Source of the DNA: CAYHEQ01 sp964355795
GTDB lineage: Bacteria; Patescibacteriota; JACPGU01
Reading direction: 5' to 3'
NCBI GenBank assembly: GCA_964355795.1
Contig: CAYHEQ010000024.1
Location: 1 to 13,204 of the forward strand
Length of the DNA stretch: 13,204 bases
The notes beneath the pieces are model-generated. The model was not told the DNA's origin and searched no databases. It was given only the letters and a program-made list of their open reading frames with translations. Positions 6,977 to 13,064 of the stretch are shown in pieces (the first letter of the stretch is position 1; the number at the start of each line of letters is the position of its first letter). Position numbers and translations under genes: made by a program.

Positions 6977-6985
6977 ATTCTACCA
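6977..6985 (-). promoter_or_regulatory. Extended -10 promoter candidate for murA
   Basis: Read on the minus strand the sequence is TGGTAGAAT, a TGn extended -10 with 5/6 match to TATAAT. No good -35 hexamer is seen 16-18 bp upstream, as is common for extended -10 promoters. Transcription would start near 6970 and pass through repeat C before murA. Confidence 0.4.
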
Positions 6986-6988
6986 CAT

Positions 6989-7017
6989 TTGCCCAAAATC
7001 CCAAAAACTGCTATAGT
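6989..7017 (+). promoter_or_regulatory. Promoter giving a leaderless PEGA-protein mRNA
   Basis: TTGCCC (6989-6994, 4/6), a 17-bp spacer and TATAGT (7012-7017, 5/6) preceded by TG at 7009-7010, forming an extended -10. The ATG follows the -10 box by only 8 bp, so the start point should be at or within about 3 nt of the start codon. There is no SD, which agrees with leaderless translation. Confidence 0.55.
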
Positions 7018-7025
7018 AATCCTAT

Positions 7026-8417
7026 ATGAAGAAGCTTTCTTTTTGGACGAGAAAGATTTTGAAAATCTTCGTCTATATCGTTTCCGTGGCCGTCTTCCTG
7101 ATAGCGTCAATTGCTATTATTTTTTATGCCTCTGGATATACCTTCAATTGGAAGACCAAGCAGATTAGGAAAACAGGCATCCTGGCGATAGAAAGATTGT
7201 CAGAGGAAAATGTGAGATTTTTTATAGACAAAAAAGAAGTTACTCCTCCCAAGAAAATCATTCCCGACCCCTTTACTAGCCCTTATCGATTTACCCTAGC
7301 ACCCGGAGAATACGATCTTTTGATTAGTAAAGACGGCCGTCTCCCTTATGAAGAAAGGGTGAAAATAGAGCCCGAGCTAGTGACTATTGTCAGATCTGTG
7401 ATACTGATACCGCAAACTCCTACAGAAGAAATCATGCTAGAGACTAACGCCAAAAAATATGCCGTCTCCCCCGATTATAAAAAGATTATTTATTCCGAAG
7501 ACGGCAAAAACATTATCCTTTATGACATCGGCAATAAGAAAAAGTTAGCGCCCGAAGCGTCTAAATTTTTTCATGGCCAAGCGCAAAATTTCTTTTGGGA
7601 CAAGAAAAGCGAAAAAGTAGCCATCACCTTTTCGGACAACAACGTAACTCCCAACATTGCCTACATCTGGGACACGGTGGTAGAAAAAAATTCTTATTTC
7701 TTAAATCAGAAATTATCTTACACGCCTTTTTGTGAAAATTTCGTCTTCTCCCCTATCACGGCTAACGAATTTTTTTGTACCGCCCGCGATCAATTATATT
7801 TAATTAATATAGCTAGGAAACAAACTACTTCCTTAGACACCAAAATTAGTTTCGTCAACGCTTACGAAAACTATATTTATTATTACCGCGATAAAGACAG
7901 GCAAGTAATCCGTTTTGACATCACTACGCAAGCCAAGTCTGTTTTGGTAGACAAGGTGGACAAAGAGATAGATATGGCTGTCTATCCTGCTAGTGGCAGT
8001 AATTATTATATGAGAAACGGGGGGAACCTCTATCTACTATCAGAGGGCCAGCCACCTGAATTATTGGATAAAAAAATCGGCAATGTCTTTATGGCTGACA
8101 CTTTTTATTATATGAAAGATTTTGAAATGTGGCGCTGGGACAAGACAAAAGAAGAAGACAAAGACGGTACAAAAAATGGCGCCATCTTCATCACTCGTTT
8201 CAGCTCCAACGTTTCTAATCTAGATAATTATCCCGATAGCGATTATCTATTTTATGCCGATAGCGATTCTGTCAGCATCATCAAAAGCGATGGCTCACGC
8301 AATACCGTCATTACTAAAAAAGCCAACCTCGCCAAAGCCTATCTCGTTAACAAAAAAGAGATTCTAATCCTAGAATCACATGGTGACAAAATCAAGCTAA
8401 TAGCGGTGGAGATCTAA
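7026..8417 (+). CDS. Membrane-anchored PEGA-domain and beta-propeller-like protein
   Basis: Unknown function, 463 aa. A basic N-terminus (KKLSFWTRK) leads to one transmembrane helix (about 12-35), so most of the protein should be outside the membrane. Residues 48-128 look like a PEGA domain: GILAIERLSE, a structural FIDKK turn, then LAPGEYDLLISKDGRLPYEE (91-110) with the Pro-Gly-Glu-Tyr turn. The remainder (about 140-463) is a series of short beta-rich repeats such as KYAVSPDYKKIIYSEDGKNI (144-163), SDYLFYADSDSVSII (405-419) and SDGSRN, like TolB/WD40-type propeller blades. Such proteins are common in Patescibacteria; a cell-surface binding role is inferred. The start is set by the promoter immediately upstream. 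It converges with the sortase gene, with 5 bp between stops. Confidence 0.85.
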   Translation: MKKLSFWTRKILKIFVYIVSVAVFLIASIAIIFYASGYTFNWKTKQIRKTGILAIERLSEENVRFFIDKKEVTPPKKIIPDPFTSPYRFTLAPGEYDLLISKDGRLPYEERVKIEPELVTIVRSVILIPQTPTEEIMLETNAKKYAVSPDYKKIIYSEDGKNIILYDIGNKKKLAPEASKFFHGQAQNFFWDKKSEKVAITFSDNNVTPNIAYIWDTVVEKNSYFLNQKLSYTPFCENFVFSPITANEFFCTARDQLYLINIARKQTTSLDTKISFVNAYENYIYYYRDKDRQVIRFDITTQAKSVLVDKVDKEIDMAVYPASGSNYYMRNGGNLYLLSEGQPPELLDKKIGNVFMADTFYYMKDFEMWRWDKTKEEDKDGTKNGAIFITRFSSNVSNLDNYPDSDYLFYADSDSVSIIKSDGSRNTVITKKANLAKAYLVNKKEILILESHGDKIKLIAVEI

Positions 8418-8422
8418 GTTTT

Positions 8423-9169
8423 TTATTTATCGAAAATGCCAGGAAGGTTGAAGAGAGATTTATTCTCCTTCTTTTGCTGGACAGCTGGATAAATCTGATC
8501 GGCTGTGACAATCAGTCTTTTGTAATTCGTTCCTACTGGCGTGCAGGTCATCAAGGTCAGAATATTCCCCTCTCCTTGCGCCAAGACAGAAAGATTGTTA
8601 GGAGAAACCACTTTCACATTAGAAATTTTGTAAGTATAGCGAGTCCCTCCGTAATTGATATAGACAACATCGCCAACCACTACTTTGTCCAAGATGCTAA
8701 AAACTGTATTGTAAAGCCCTTTGCTCCACCAGTAATAAGAAGAGTGACCGGTGATGAAAACATTGCCTTTCTGCCCGGGCATCGCCGTGCCGGGATAATG
8801 CACTACGCCACTCAAAAGAAGTTTGTTGATCTCTGCCGGAGCATTACTTTGCGCGTAGACGACAGGAGCCTGCACACCAATCTTGGGAATGAAAATCATA
8901 TTGTCTGGAGTGGCAGAGTCGGCAGTTTCGGGAAGCTTCAGTCCCCACCATCTCCCCGAATGGTCTTCTACATAATTAGAGTACCACCACCATTTGATAT
9001 TGTTGAAAACGGCCGGACCATTGATAATGCCATAAATAGTGCCGAAAACCAAAAAAGACACAAAGATGAATTTTGAGCTCTCTACTATCATCCCCCCAAA
9101 GACTGCTAGCTCGCGCCGGAACCATTGGGGGATTATTTTTTTCTTGTTATAACTTTGCTGTTCGTCCAT
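8423..9169 (-). CDS. Sortase (cysteine transpeptidase), single-TM type
   Basis: Sortases cleave sorting signals of surface proteins and join them to the envelope or to pilin subunits. From ATG 9169 the protein has 248 aa: a cytoplasmic basic tail, a transmembrane helix (about 31-51), a linker, and a sortase barrel from about 88. The catalytic triad is visible: His142 (FITGHSSYYWW), Cys209 (LTLMTCTPVG) and Arg218 (NYKRLIV). The Thr-Cys-Thr-Pro-x-Gly-Thr-Asn context resembles class D/E-like sortases; the class is not certain. A longer reading from TTG at 9217 adds 16 residues but is disfavoured. On the minus strand TAGAAT lies 7 bp before ATG 9169, so this mRNA may also be leaderless. No LPxTG-type substrate is encoded in this window. 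Confidence 0.93.
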   Translation of the reverse strand: MDEQQSYNKKKIIPQWFRRELAVFGGMIVESSKFIFVSFLVFGTIYGIINGPAVFNNIKWWWYSNYVEDHSGRWWGLKLPETADSATPDNMIFIPKIGVQAPVVYAQSNAPAEINKLLLSGVVHYPGTAMPGQKGNVFITGHSSYYWWSKGLYNTVFSILDKVVVGDVVYINYGGTRYTYKISNVKVVSPNNLSVLAQGEGNILTLMTCTPVGTNYKRLIVTADQIYPAVQQKKENKSLFNLPGIFDK

Positions 9170-9234
9170 GAAGTCTATTCTATCAAAATAGCTAAAAATT
9201 GGAAGTCGCAAAACCAATTTCTCTACAATCTACT

Positions 9235-9278
9235 ATTATAACATTCTCACATTCTTGAGAATGTGAGAATGTTATAAT
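9235..9278. repeat. 44-bp perfect palindrome
   Basis: Two 20-bp arms (9235-9254 and 9259-9278) are exact reverse complements around a TTGA loop. Each arm contains CATTCTCACATTC or its complement, and the outer ends read ATTATA/TATAAT. It lies 9 bp after the cytidylyltransferase stop and 65 bp before the sortase ATG (both minus strand). There is no T-tract on either side, so it is not a textbook terminator, although it could stop or stabilise the transcript. A small palindromic mobile repeat is another possibility. Confidence 0.85.
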
Positions 9279-9287
9279 GTTGAAAAT

Positions 9288-9719
9288 TTAATCTTCGTGG
9301 ATTGTTTTTTCCGCTTCCGCTATCCTTTTCCGCAATTCTGTGGTGGAAAAATTATGGTTTCTGGAATTAAAATATATCTCCATCGGTAAATCATGCCCCG
9401 TAAATTGCTTCCCTCGCCAATCCTCGCCAATGATGCGGATATCGGGCTTAATCTTTTTTAGCAATTCGTAAAGCTCAACTTCATTGTGATAAACTATTAT
9501 TTCATCTACATAACGAATGCCCTCCAAGATGATTCGTCTTTCTTCCAACGACATAATCGGTTTGTTCTTTTTCTTGCCTCTATAATTGGCGTCCTCCACC
9601 GAAGGATCATCTTGCAAGCCCACTATCAAATAATCGCAATGCTCTTTTGCTTCTTTGAACATCAACATATGGCCCGCGTGACATAAATCAAAAGCGCCAC
9701 AAGTGAAGCCTCTTTTCAT
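9288..9719 (-). CDS. TagD-like cytidylyltransferase
   Basis: Nucleotidyltransferase of the glycerol-3-phosphate cytidylyltransferase (TagD/RfaE-C) type, 143 aa, close to the family's usual 130-150. It carries the nucleotide-binding GAFDLCHAGH motif (8-17; His14 and His17 of HxGH), YLIVGLQDD (30-38), RYVDE (69-73), IGEDWRGK (97-104), which resembles the TagD DDWKGKF motif, and STTELRKRI (125-133), the second ATP/CTP-binding signature. It would activate a phosphorylated polyol or sugar with CTP or ATP for an envelope polymer; the exact substrate cannot be read from sequence. ATG 9719 follows a TATAAT (9749-9754, minus) by 29 bp; the leader has only a weak AGGG. Divergent from tRNA-Leu. A palindrome separates it from the downstream sortase gene. 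Confidence 0.9.
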   Translation of the reverse strand: MKRGFTCGAFDLCHAGHMLMFKEAKEHCDYLIVGLQDDPSVEDANYRGKKKNKPIMSLEERRIILEGIRYVDEIIVYHNEVELYELLKKIKPDIRIIGEDWRGKQFTGHDLPMEIYFNSRNHNFSTTELRKRIAEAEKTIHED

Positions 9720-9748
9720 AAAACCCTATCTATAGTAATACATTCCCT

Positions 9749-9754
9749 ATTATA
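9749..9754 (-). promoter_or_regulatory. -10 box for the cytidylyltransferase gene
   Basis: A perfect TATAAT on the minus strand, giving a leader of about 23 nt. The best -35 at 17-bp spacing (TAGATT) is weak, so the call rests on the -10 and its position. Confidence 0.4.
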
Positions 9755-9778
9755 CACCCAAAACATACTAGAATCTAT

Positions 9779-9806
9779 TTGATTTTTGTCTGGTTCGTAG
9801 TATAAT
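9779..9806 (+). promoter_or_regulatory. tRNA-Leu promoter
   Basis: TTGATT (9779-9784, 4/6), a 16-bp spacer and a perfect TATAAT (9801-9806). The predicted start near 9813 is about 11 nt before the mature tRNA 5' end, a typical arrangement. Confidence 0.55.
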
Positions 9807-9823
9807 CCTTATTGGAATCTCTT

Positions 9824-9905
9824 GCCGCTGTGGCGGAACTGGTATACGCGCACGACTCAAAATCGTGTGGGGCGACCCTTGTCGGTTCGATTCCGACCAG
9901 CGGCA
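9824..9905 (+). tRNA. tRNA-Leu (anticodon CAA)
   Basis: An 82-nt class II tRNA with a perfect 7-bp acceptor stem, GCCGCTG (9824-9830) with CAGCGGC (9898-9904), and discriminator A9905. The anticodon stem CACGA/TCGTG (9851-9855 and 9863-9867) encloses CTCAAAA, so the anticodon is CAA (9858-9860), reading UUG. A long variable arm and a GGTTCGATTCC T-arm follow. The 3' CCA is not encoded and must be added. The gpmI gene begins 64 bp downstream on the same strand. Confidence 0.97.
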
Positions 9906-9969
9906 TTGAACTCGCAGTATGATATGAGACTTTGCTAATTCGTATCTCAATATAAAAACACAAAAACAA

Positions 9970-11601
9970 ATGGGTATTTTTCCTTTTTTGAAAAAAAATC
10001 AATTCAATAGAGATCTCATCCATCGTGTCCCTCGCCCCGTCGCGCTGATTGTTATGGATGGCTACGGCATTTCCCCTATCGTTGAGGGCAATGCCGTCAC
10101 TCACGCGCATACTCCCAATCTTGATTTTCTAGAAACTCATTATGTGAAGACTCTTCTGCACTCTTCCGGCAACGAAGTAGGTTTGCCGTATGGCGAATTT
10201 GGCAATAGCGAAGTGGGACATTTGAATCTTGGCGCCGGTAGAATAGTTTATCAACCATTGCTCCGCGTTTCTCGCGCCATTGAAAAAGGTGGCTTCAATA
10301 AAAACCCAGCCACCGACGAGATGCTCCATCATTTGAAAAAAACCGGTGGCTCTCTGCAGATGATGTGTCTCGTTAGCGCTGGCGGAGTTCACGCTCACAT
10401 TGAACATTTACTCCTCGCTCTTGATTGGGCGAAGGAAAAAAATGTGAAAAAAATTTCCCTACATTTAATCACTGATGGCCGCGACTCCCAACCCGCCTCG
10501 GCCGAATCTTTCCTGAAAGACATTGAAGAAAAGATGAAAGCGCTAGGAGGCGATATCGTTATCGCTAGCGTCAGTGGCCGCTACTTCGCCATGGATCGAG
10601 ACAAAGCATGGGAGAGAACCGCCAAGGCCTACAAGGCTATGCTCGGGACATCAACGGCAAAAAAAGAAAGCGCCAGAGAGATTATCGCTTCAGCTTACGC
10701 CAAAAGCCAAACCGATGAATTCATTGAACCAGTCACTATCGTGGACAAGAAGGGCAAGCCCGTCGGGCAGATATCGGATGGCGACGCGCTGATGTGTCTC
10801 AACTTCCGTCCCGACAGGATGCGTCAAATAGTCTCCGCTTTTGTCAATAATCGCTTTCAAGGATTCAAAGTAAAAAACTTGAAGAAATTTTTTATTTGCT
10901 CCATGACCGAGTATGACCCCACTCTGAAACTTCCCGTTATCTTCCCCGAAGAAAATATTAAAAATCCTCTCGCCGCTATCCTCTCCAAACACAAGTTAAA
11001 ACAATTCCACATCGCTGAAACGCAGAAATATCCTCACGTCACTTATTTTTTCAACGGCGGTCAGGAGCGGCCTTTTCCCGGCGAGTCCCGAACGATTGTC
11101 CCCTCTCTCAAAGTTAGTAATTTTGACAAAGCGCCCCAGATGAGCGCGCCAGAGATTTGCGAAGCAGTGCTAAAGGAGCTAGAAAAAAAAGAGCAAGATT
11201 TTTATGTGATGAATTTTGCCAATCCTGATATGGTCGCTCATACTGGCGACTTCAAAGCCACTCTCAAAGGGATCAGTATCATGGATGCCTGTATCGGTAA
11301 GATTGTGAAAAAGATTTTGGAGCTGGACGGCGCGGTATTTATTACCTCCGATCACGGCAACGCCGAAGAAATGATCAATTTTGAGGCCGGAGGAGTAGAC
11401 ACCGAACACAACATCTATCCCGTGCCTTTGATTTTGGTAATTAGAGAATTGGCGCGCAAGAAACCGACGCCGACTTTTCGCGACCTGCTTTTTGAACCGC
11501 CCGGCACACTAGCCGATGTCGCCCCGACTATCCTGGATATCCTGAATATCAAAAGACCAGAAGAAATGACAGGCATATCACTTCTGAATACAATGAAATA
11601 A
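9970..11601 (+). CDS. gpmI: 2,3-bisphosphoglycerate-independent phosphoglycerate mutase
   Basis: Interconverts 3- and 2-phosphoglycerate in glycolysis, in the cytoplasm, using two Mn ions and a phosphoserine intermediate. 543 aa against about 510 for the family. Asp30 (LIVMDGYG), nucleophile Ser80 (FGNSEVGHLNLGAGR), His141, Arg171-Asp172 (TDGRDSQP), SGRYFAMDRD (202-211), FRPDRMRQ (279-286), Lys353 (ETQKYPHVTYFFNGG), Asp420 and His424 (NPDMVAHTGD), Asp461-His462 (TSDHGNAEE) and His480 complete the active site. The first 22 residues before the core are an extension not typical of the family; no other in-frame start is available between ATG 9970 and the core. No SD is seen. The stop codon lies in a strong terminator stem. 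It could be read together with tRNA-Leu. Confidence 0.97.
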   Translation: MGIFPFLKKNQFNRDLIHRVPRPVALIVMDGYGISPIVEGNAVTHAHTPNLDFLETHYVKTLLHSSGNEVGLPYGEFGNSEVGHLNLGAGRIVYQPLLRVSRAIEKGGFNKNPATDEMLHHLKKTGGSLQMMCLVSAGGVHAHIEHLLLALDWAKEKNVKKISLHLITDGRDSQPASAESFLKDIEEKMKALGGDIVIASVSGRYFAMDRDKAWERTAKAYKAMLGTSTAKKESAREIIASAYAKSQTDEFIEPVTIVDKKGKPVGQISDGDALMCLNFRPDRMRQIVSAFVNNRFQGFKVKNLKKFFICSMTEYDPTLKLPVIFPEENIKNPLAAILSKHKLKQFHIAETQKYPHVTYFFNGGQERPFPGESRTIVPSLKVSNFDKAPQMSAPEICEAVLKELEKKEQDFYVMNFANPDMVAHTGDFKATLKGISIMDACIGKIVKKILELDGAVFITSDHGNAEEMINFEAGGVDTEHNIYPVPLILVIRELARKKPTPTFRDLLFEPPGTLADVAPTILDILNIKRPEEMTGISLLNTMK

Positions 11602-11632
11602 AGTAGCACCACTTAGGGTGCTGCTTTATTTC
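11595..11632. terminator. Bidirectional intrinsic terminator between gpmI and mazF
   Basis: A 16-bp stem (11595-11610 with 11617-11632) has 15 Watson-Crick pairs and one G-T pair around the loop ACTTAG. The lower stem is A-rich on one side and T-rich on the other (AAATAAAG/CTTTATTT), so it works as a hairpin plus U-tract in both directions. It starts in the last codons of gpmI and lies 25 bp beyond the stop of the convergent toxin gene. Confidence 0.88.
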
Positions 11633-11656
11633 ATCTGCTTTCTTGGCAGACTAGCC

Positions 11657-11992
11657 CTACAGACTACAGTGCTTCTTGAGAGCATTTTTTATTTTTGTCA
11701 GGATTTCCTTGTCGACGGCGTCTATCTTGTTTATGAACCGCGACCTATCTATGGAATATATATGATTCATTTTTACAACCGAATCCGAATTTAATCTATT
11801 GGTTTCATTTCTAACCAAAAGTACGTCGTTAAAATAACAATTCTCGACATTGGATGTCATAGCGATAACCGTTACGACATCAGTTTTGCCCAGATTCTCG
11901 TCTGACTGGATGACCAAAGATGGCCTTTTGCCTATATATTCGTGCCCTATGCCCTTATCAAACTCAACATAATAGATGTCGCCTTGTAACAT
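11657..11992 (-). CDS. MazF/PemK family endoribonuclease toxin
   Basis: Type II toxin that cleaves mRNA at short sequence motifs, 111 aa, the normal MazF length. The N-terminal strand GDIYYVEFDKGIGHEYIGKR (4-23) leads into RPSLVIQSD (23-31), with Arg23 at the catalytic Arg position. IAMTSN (43-48) supplies the catalytic Thr46/Ser47, and SDSVVKMNHIYSIDRSRF (69-86) matches the conserved dimer-core segment. The usual GSEQGGKRP loop is changed to GHEYIGKRP (15-24). The ATG abuts the repressor's TAA with no gap and has a strong SD inside that gene, implying translational coupling. All catalytic residues seem present, so activity is likely; the target sequence cannot be predicted. Termination is by the bidirectional terminator shared with gpmI. 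Confidence 0.93.
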   Translation of the reverse strand: MLQGDIYYVEFDKGIGHEYIGKRPSLVIQSDENLGKTDVVTVIAMTSNVENCYFNDVLLVRNETNRLNSDSVVKMNHIYSIDRSRFINKIDAVDKEILTKIKNALKKHCSL

Positions 11993-12730
11993 TTATTCCT
12001 CCTTTAGGCTCATATAATAATCGTGCTCCTCTTTCGTCGTTGGCTCCAAATGCTTTGATATGTCGCGTCCTGCAATGTCCTGCCAAGCGCTCATTTCGTT
12101 AGGGACGCTTATAGTATCCACCACCCTGCCACTCAAAATATAATCTCCAATATTCTCGATACAGATCGGCGGATAATCATGGTATGATTCGGAGAACAAT
12201 ACTATCCGTTTATTTTTAGTGTCTTTATGAAATTTCTTTATATTTGCAACCTCGCCAATTATAGATAAAACAATATCGCCATTTTGAATACCCGAAACAT
12301 CCTTGTCGATAATCAAATAATCACCGTCATCTATCCCCGCTTTGTTCATAGAATTCCCCACCGCTTTCAAAACAAAAAGATCTTTCAATCTTTTCAACTT
12401 CTTCGCGCCAAGTATGCCTTCGGAAACCTGCAAGTAACCCTCGACTCGATCTCCGGCAATACTCAAAGCCCGTCCGCAATTGGCAGACCCATAAATAGGC
12501 AGGGAGACTAGCTTTGTTTTCTTATCAATATGCCTCACGACCTTCTCAATCTTCGTCCCATCAATGCTCTGCATTAATAACCCCTTGTCAAATAGTTGCA
12601 TCATATGATGCTTGATTTTTTGTGGATTTTTCACGCTCTCGCCTATCATCTCCGCAAGTTTGCGAAGAGAGTATTTTGCGAGGTTCTTTTTCTCTGCTAA
12701 TTGTAGGAGCTTCTCCTGTGTTTTGTGCAT
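11993..12730 (-). CDS. LexA/UmuD-like S24 repressor with antitoxin-like tail
   Basis: Predicted self-cleaving DNA-binding repressor and partner of the adjacent MazF, 245 aa. Residues 1-65 form a winged-helix-like region (SLRKLAEMIGES, then KIKHHMMQLFDKGLL). Residues 73-205 are an S24 peptidase domain: LPIYGSANCGRAL (77-89) with a Cys85-Gly86 scissile bond, as in UmuD, then GNSMNKAGIDDGDYLIID (125-142) with nucleophile Ser127, and GDIVLSIIGEVANIKKF (151-167) with Lys165 (or 166) as base. Ser-to-Lys spacing (38) is close to LexA (37). Residues 206-245 exceed LexA length; with Trp216 and an EEHDYYMSL ending they resemble toxin-binding tails of MazF antitoxins (inference). ATG 12730 has no SD. 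Function as antitoxin is inferred from position and tail. An ordinary SOS LexA or phage-type repressor is the alternative. Confidence 0.88.
   Translation of the reverse strand: MHKTQEKLLQLAEKKNLAKYSLRKLAEMIGESVKNPQKIKHHMMQLFDKGLLMQSIDGTKIEKVVRHIDKKTKLVSLPIYGSANCGRALSIAGDRVEGYLQVSEGILGAKKLKRLKDLFVLKAVGNSMNKAGIDDGDYLIIDKDVSGIQNGDIVLSIIGEVANIKKFHKDTKNKRIVLFSESYHDYPPICIENIGDYILSGRVVDTISVPNEMSAWQDIAGRDISKHLEPTTKEEHDYYMSLKEE
11998..12005 (-). promoter_or_regulatory. Strong mazF SD inside the repressor's last codons
   Basis: AAAGGAGG on the minus strand, 5 nt before the toxin ATG, is formed by the repressor's final Lys-Glu-Glu codons. The order is SD, TAA, ATG with no spacer between stop and start, so ribosomes finishing the repressor can start on the toxin. 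Confidence 0.8.
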
Positions 12731-12760
12731 AGATGTGGATAAGCTATTGATGTTATGTAT

Positions 12761-12789
12761 AATTTATCAGAGTTTTCTAGACTTTTCAA
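12761..12789 (-). promoter_or_regulatory. Candidate promoter of the repressor-toxin operon
   Basis: On the minus strand TTGAAA (12784-12789, 5/6), a 17-bp spacer and TAAATT (12761-12766, 4/6). Predicted start is near 12754, giving a leader of about 24 nt. It overlaps the three phased repeats at 12771-12800. Confidence 0.45.
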
Positions 12790-12800
12790 CACTTTTCACA
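12771..12800. promoter_or_regulatory. Three 10-bp-phased repeats, likely operator
   Basis: ACTTTTCAAC (12781-12790) and ACTTTTCACA (12791-12800) are adjacent near-identical decamers, preceded by the related AGTTTTCTAG (12771-12780). The 10-bp period places all copies on one face of the helix. They cover the -35 and part of the spacer of the operon's candidate promoter and lie 15 bp from the -35 of the divergent yegP-like gene, a position suited to autoregulation by the repressor. Confidence 0.5.
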
Positions 12801-12814
12801 CAAATCACACACCC

Positions 12815-12843
12815 TTGACAGCCCTCCTCTGTTGCGCTAGACT
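12815..12843 (+). promoter_or_regulatory. Promoter of the yegP-like gene
   Basis: A perfect TTGACA (12815-12820), a 17-bp spacer and TAGACT (12838-12843, 4/6). Start near 12850 would give a leader of about 47 nt ending in a strong SD (AAAGGAGGAG at 12884-12893). Confidence 0.5.
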
Positions 12844-12896
12844 TAGGCCAATAGATAACAGGTCGATAATACAAGTAAACTAGAAAGGAGGAGTGT

Positions 12897-13064
12897 ATGC
12901 CAAAATTCGAAATATTCAAGGACGCACGAGGAGACTATCGTTGGAGGTTGAAGGCTGCCAATGGAGAAATCGTCGCAAGTAGCGAAGGCTATGCAACGGA
13001 ATATAACGCTAGGCGATCCGCCGTGAGAGTAAAGGAAATCGCCAGACTAGCCATGATAGTATAG
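12897..13064 (+). CDS. YegP/DUF1508 (UPF0339) small protein, single domain
   Basis: A 55-aa protein with the DUF1508 signature: KFEIFKDARGDYRWRLKAAN (3-22), then GEIVASSEGYATEYNA (23-38) and a helix ending VKEIARLAMIV. E. coli YegP has two such repeats in about 110 aa; this copy has one. The function of the family is unknown, although it is widespread. AAAGGAGGAG ends 3 nt before the ATG, a slightly short but strong SD. It is divergent from the repressor-toxin operon and shares a 166-bp promoter region with it, so it may be controlled by the same repressor. The stop is TAG at 13062-13064. Too short to appear in many gene calls, but the match is clear. Confidence 0.88.
   Translation: MPKFEIFKDARGDYRWRLKAANGEIVASSEGYATEYNARRSAVRVKEIARLAMIV

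Noticed and set aside
8474..9076. 200-codon open frame on the + strand
   Set aside because: It lies wholly opposite the sortase gene, whose catalytic motifs are intact, and its translation has no recognisable domain or SD.
9170..9217. TTG start extending the sortase by 16 residues
   Set aside because: Non-ATG start with no SD, and the extra residues have no family counterpart; ATG 9169 gives a normal cytoplasmic tail and TM.
11634..11650. Small TCTGC/GCAGA hairpin after gpmI
   Set aside because: A 5-bp stem next to a much stronger 16-bp terminator; nothing supports a separate role.
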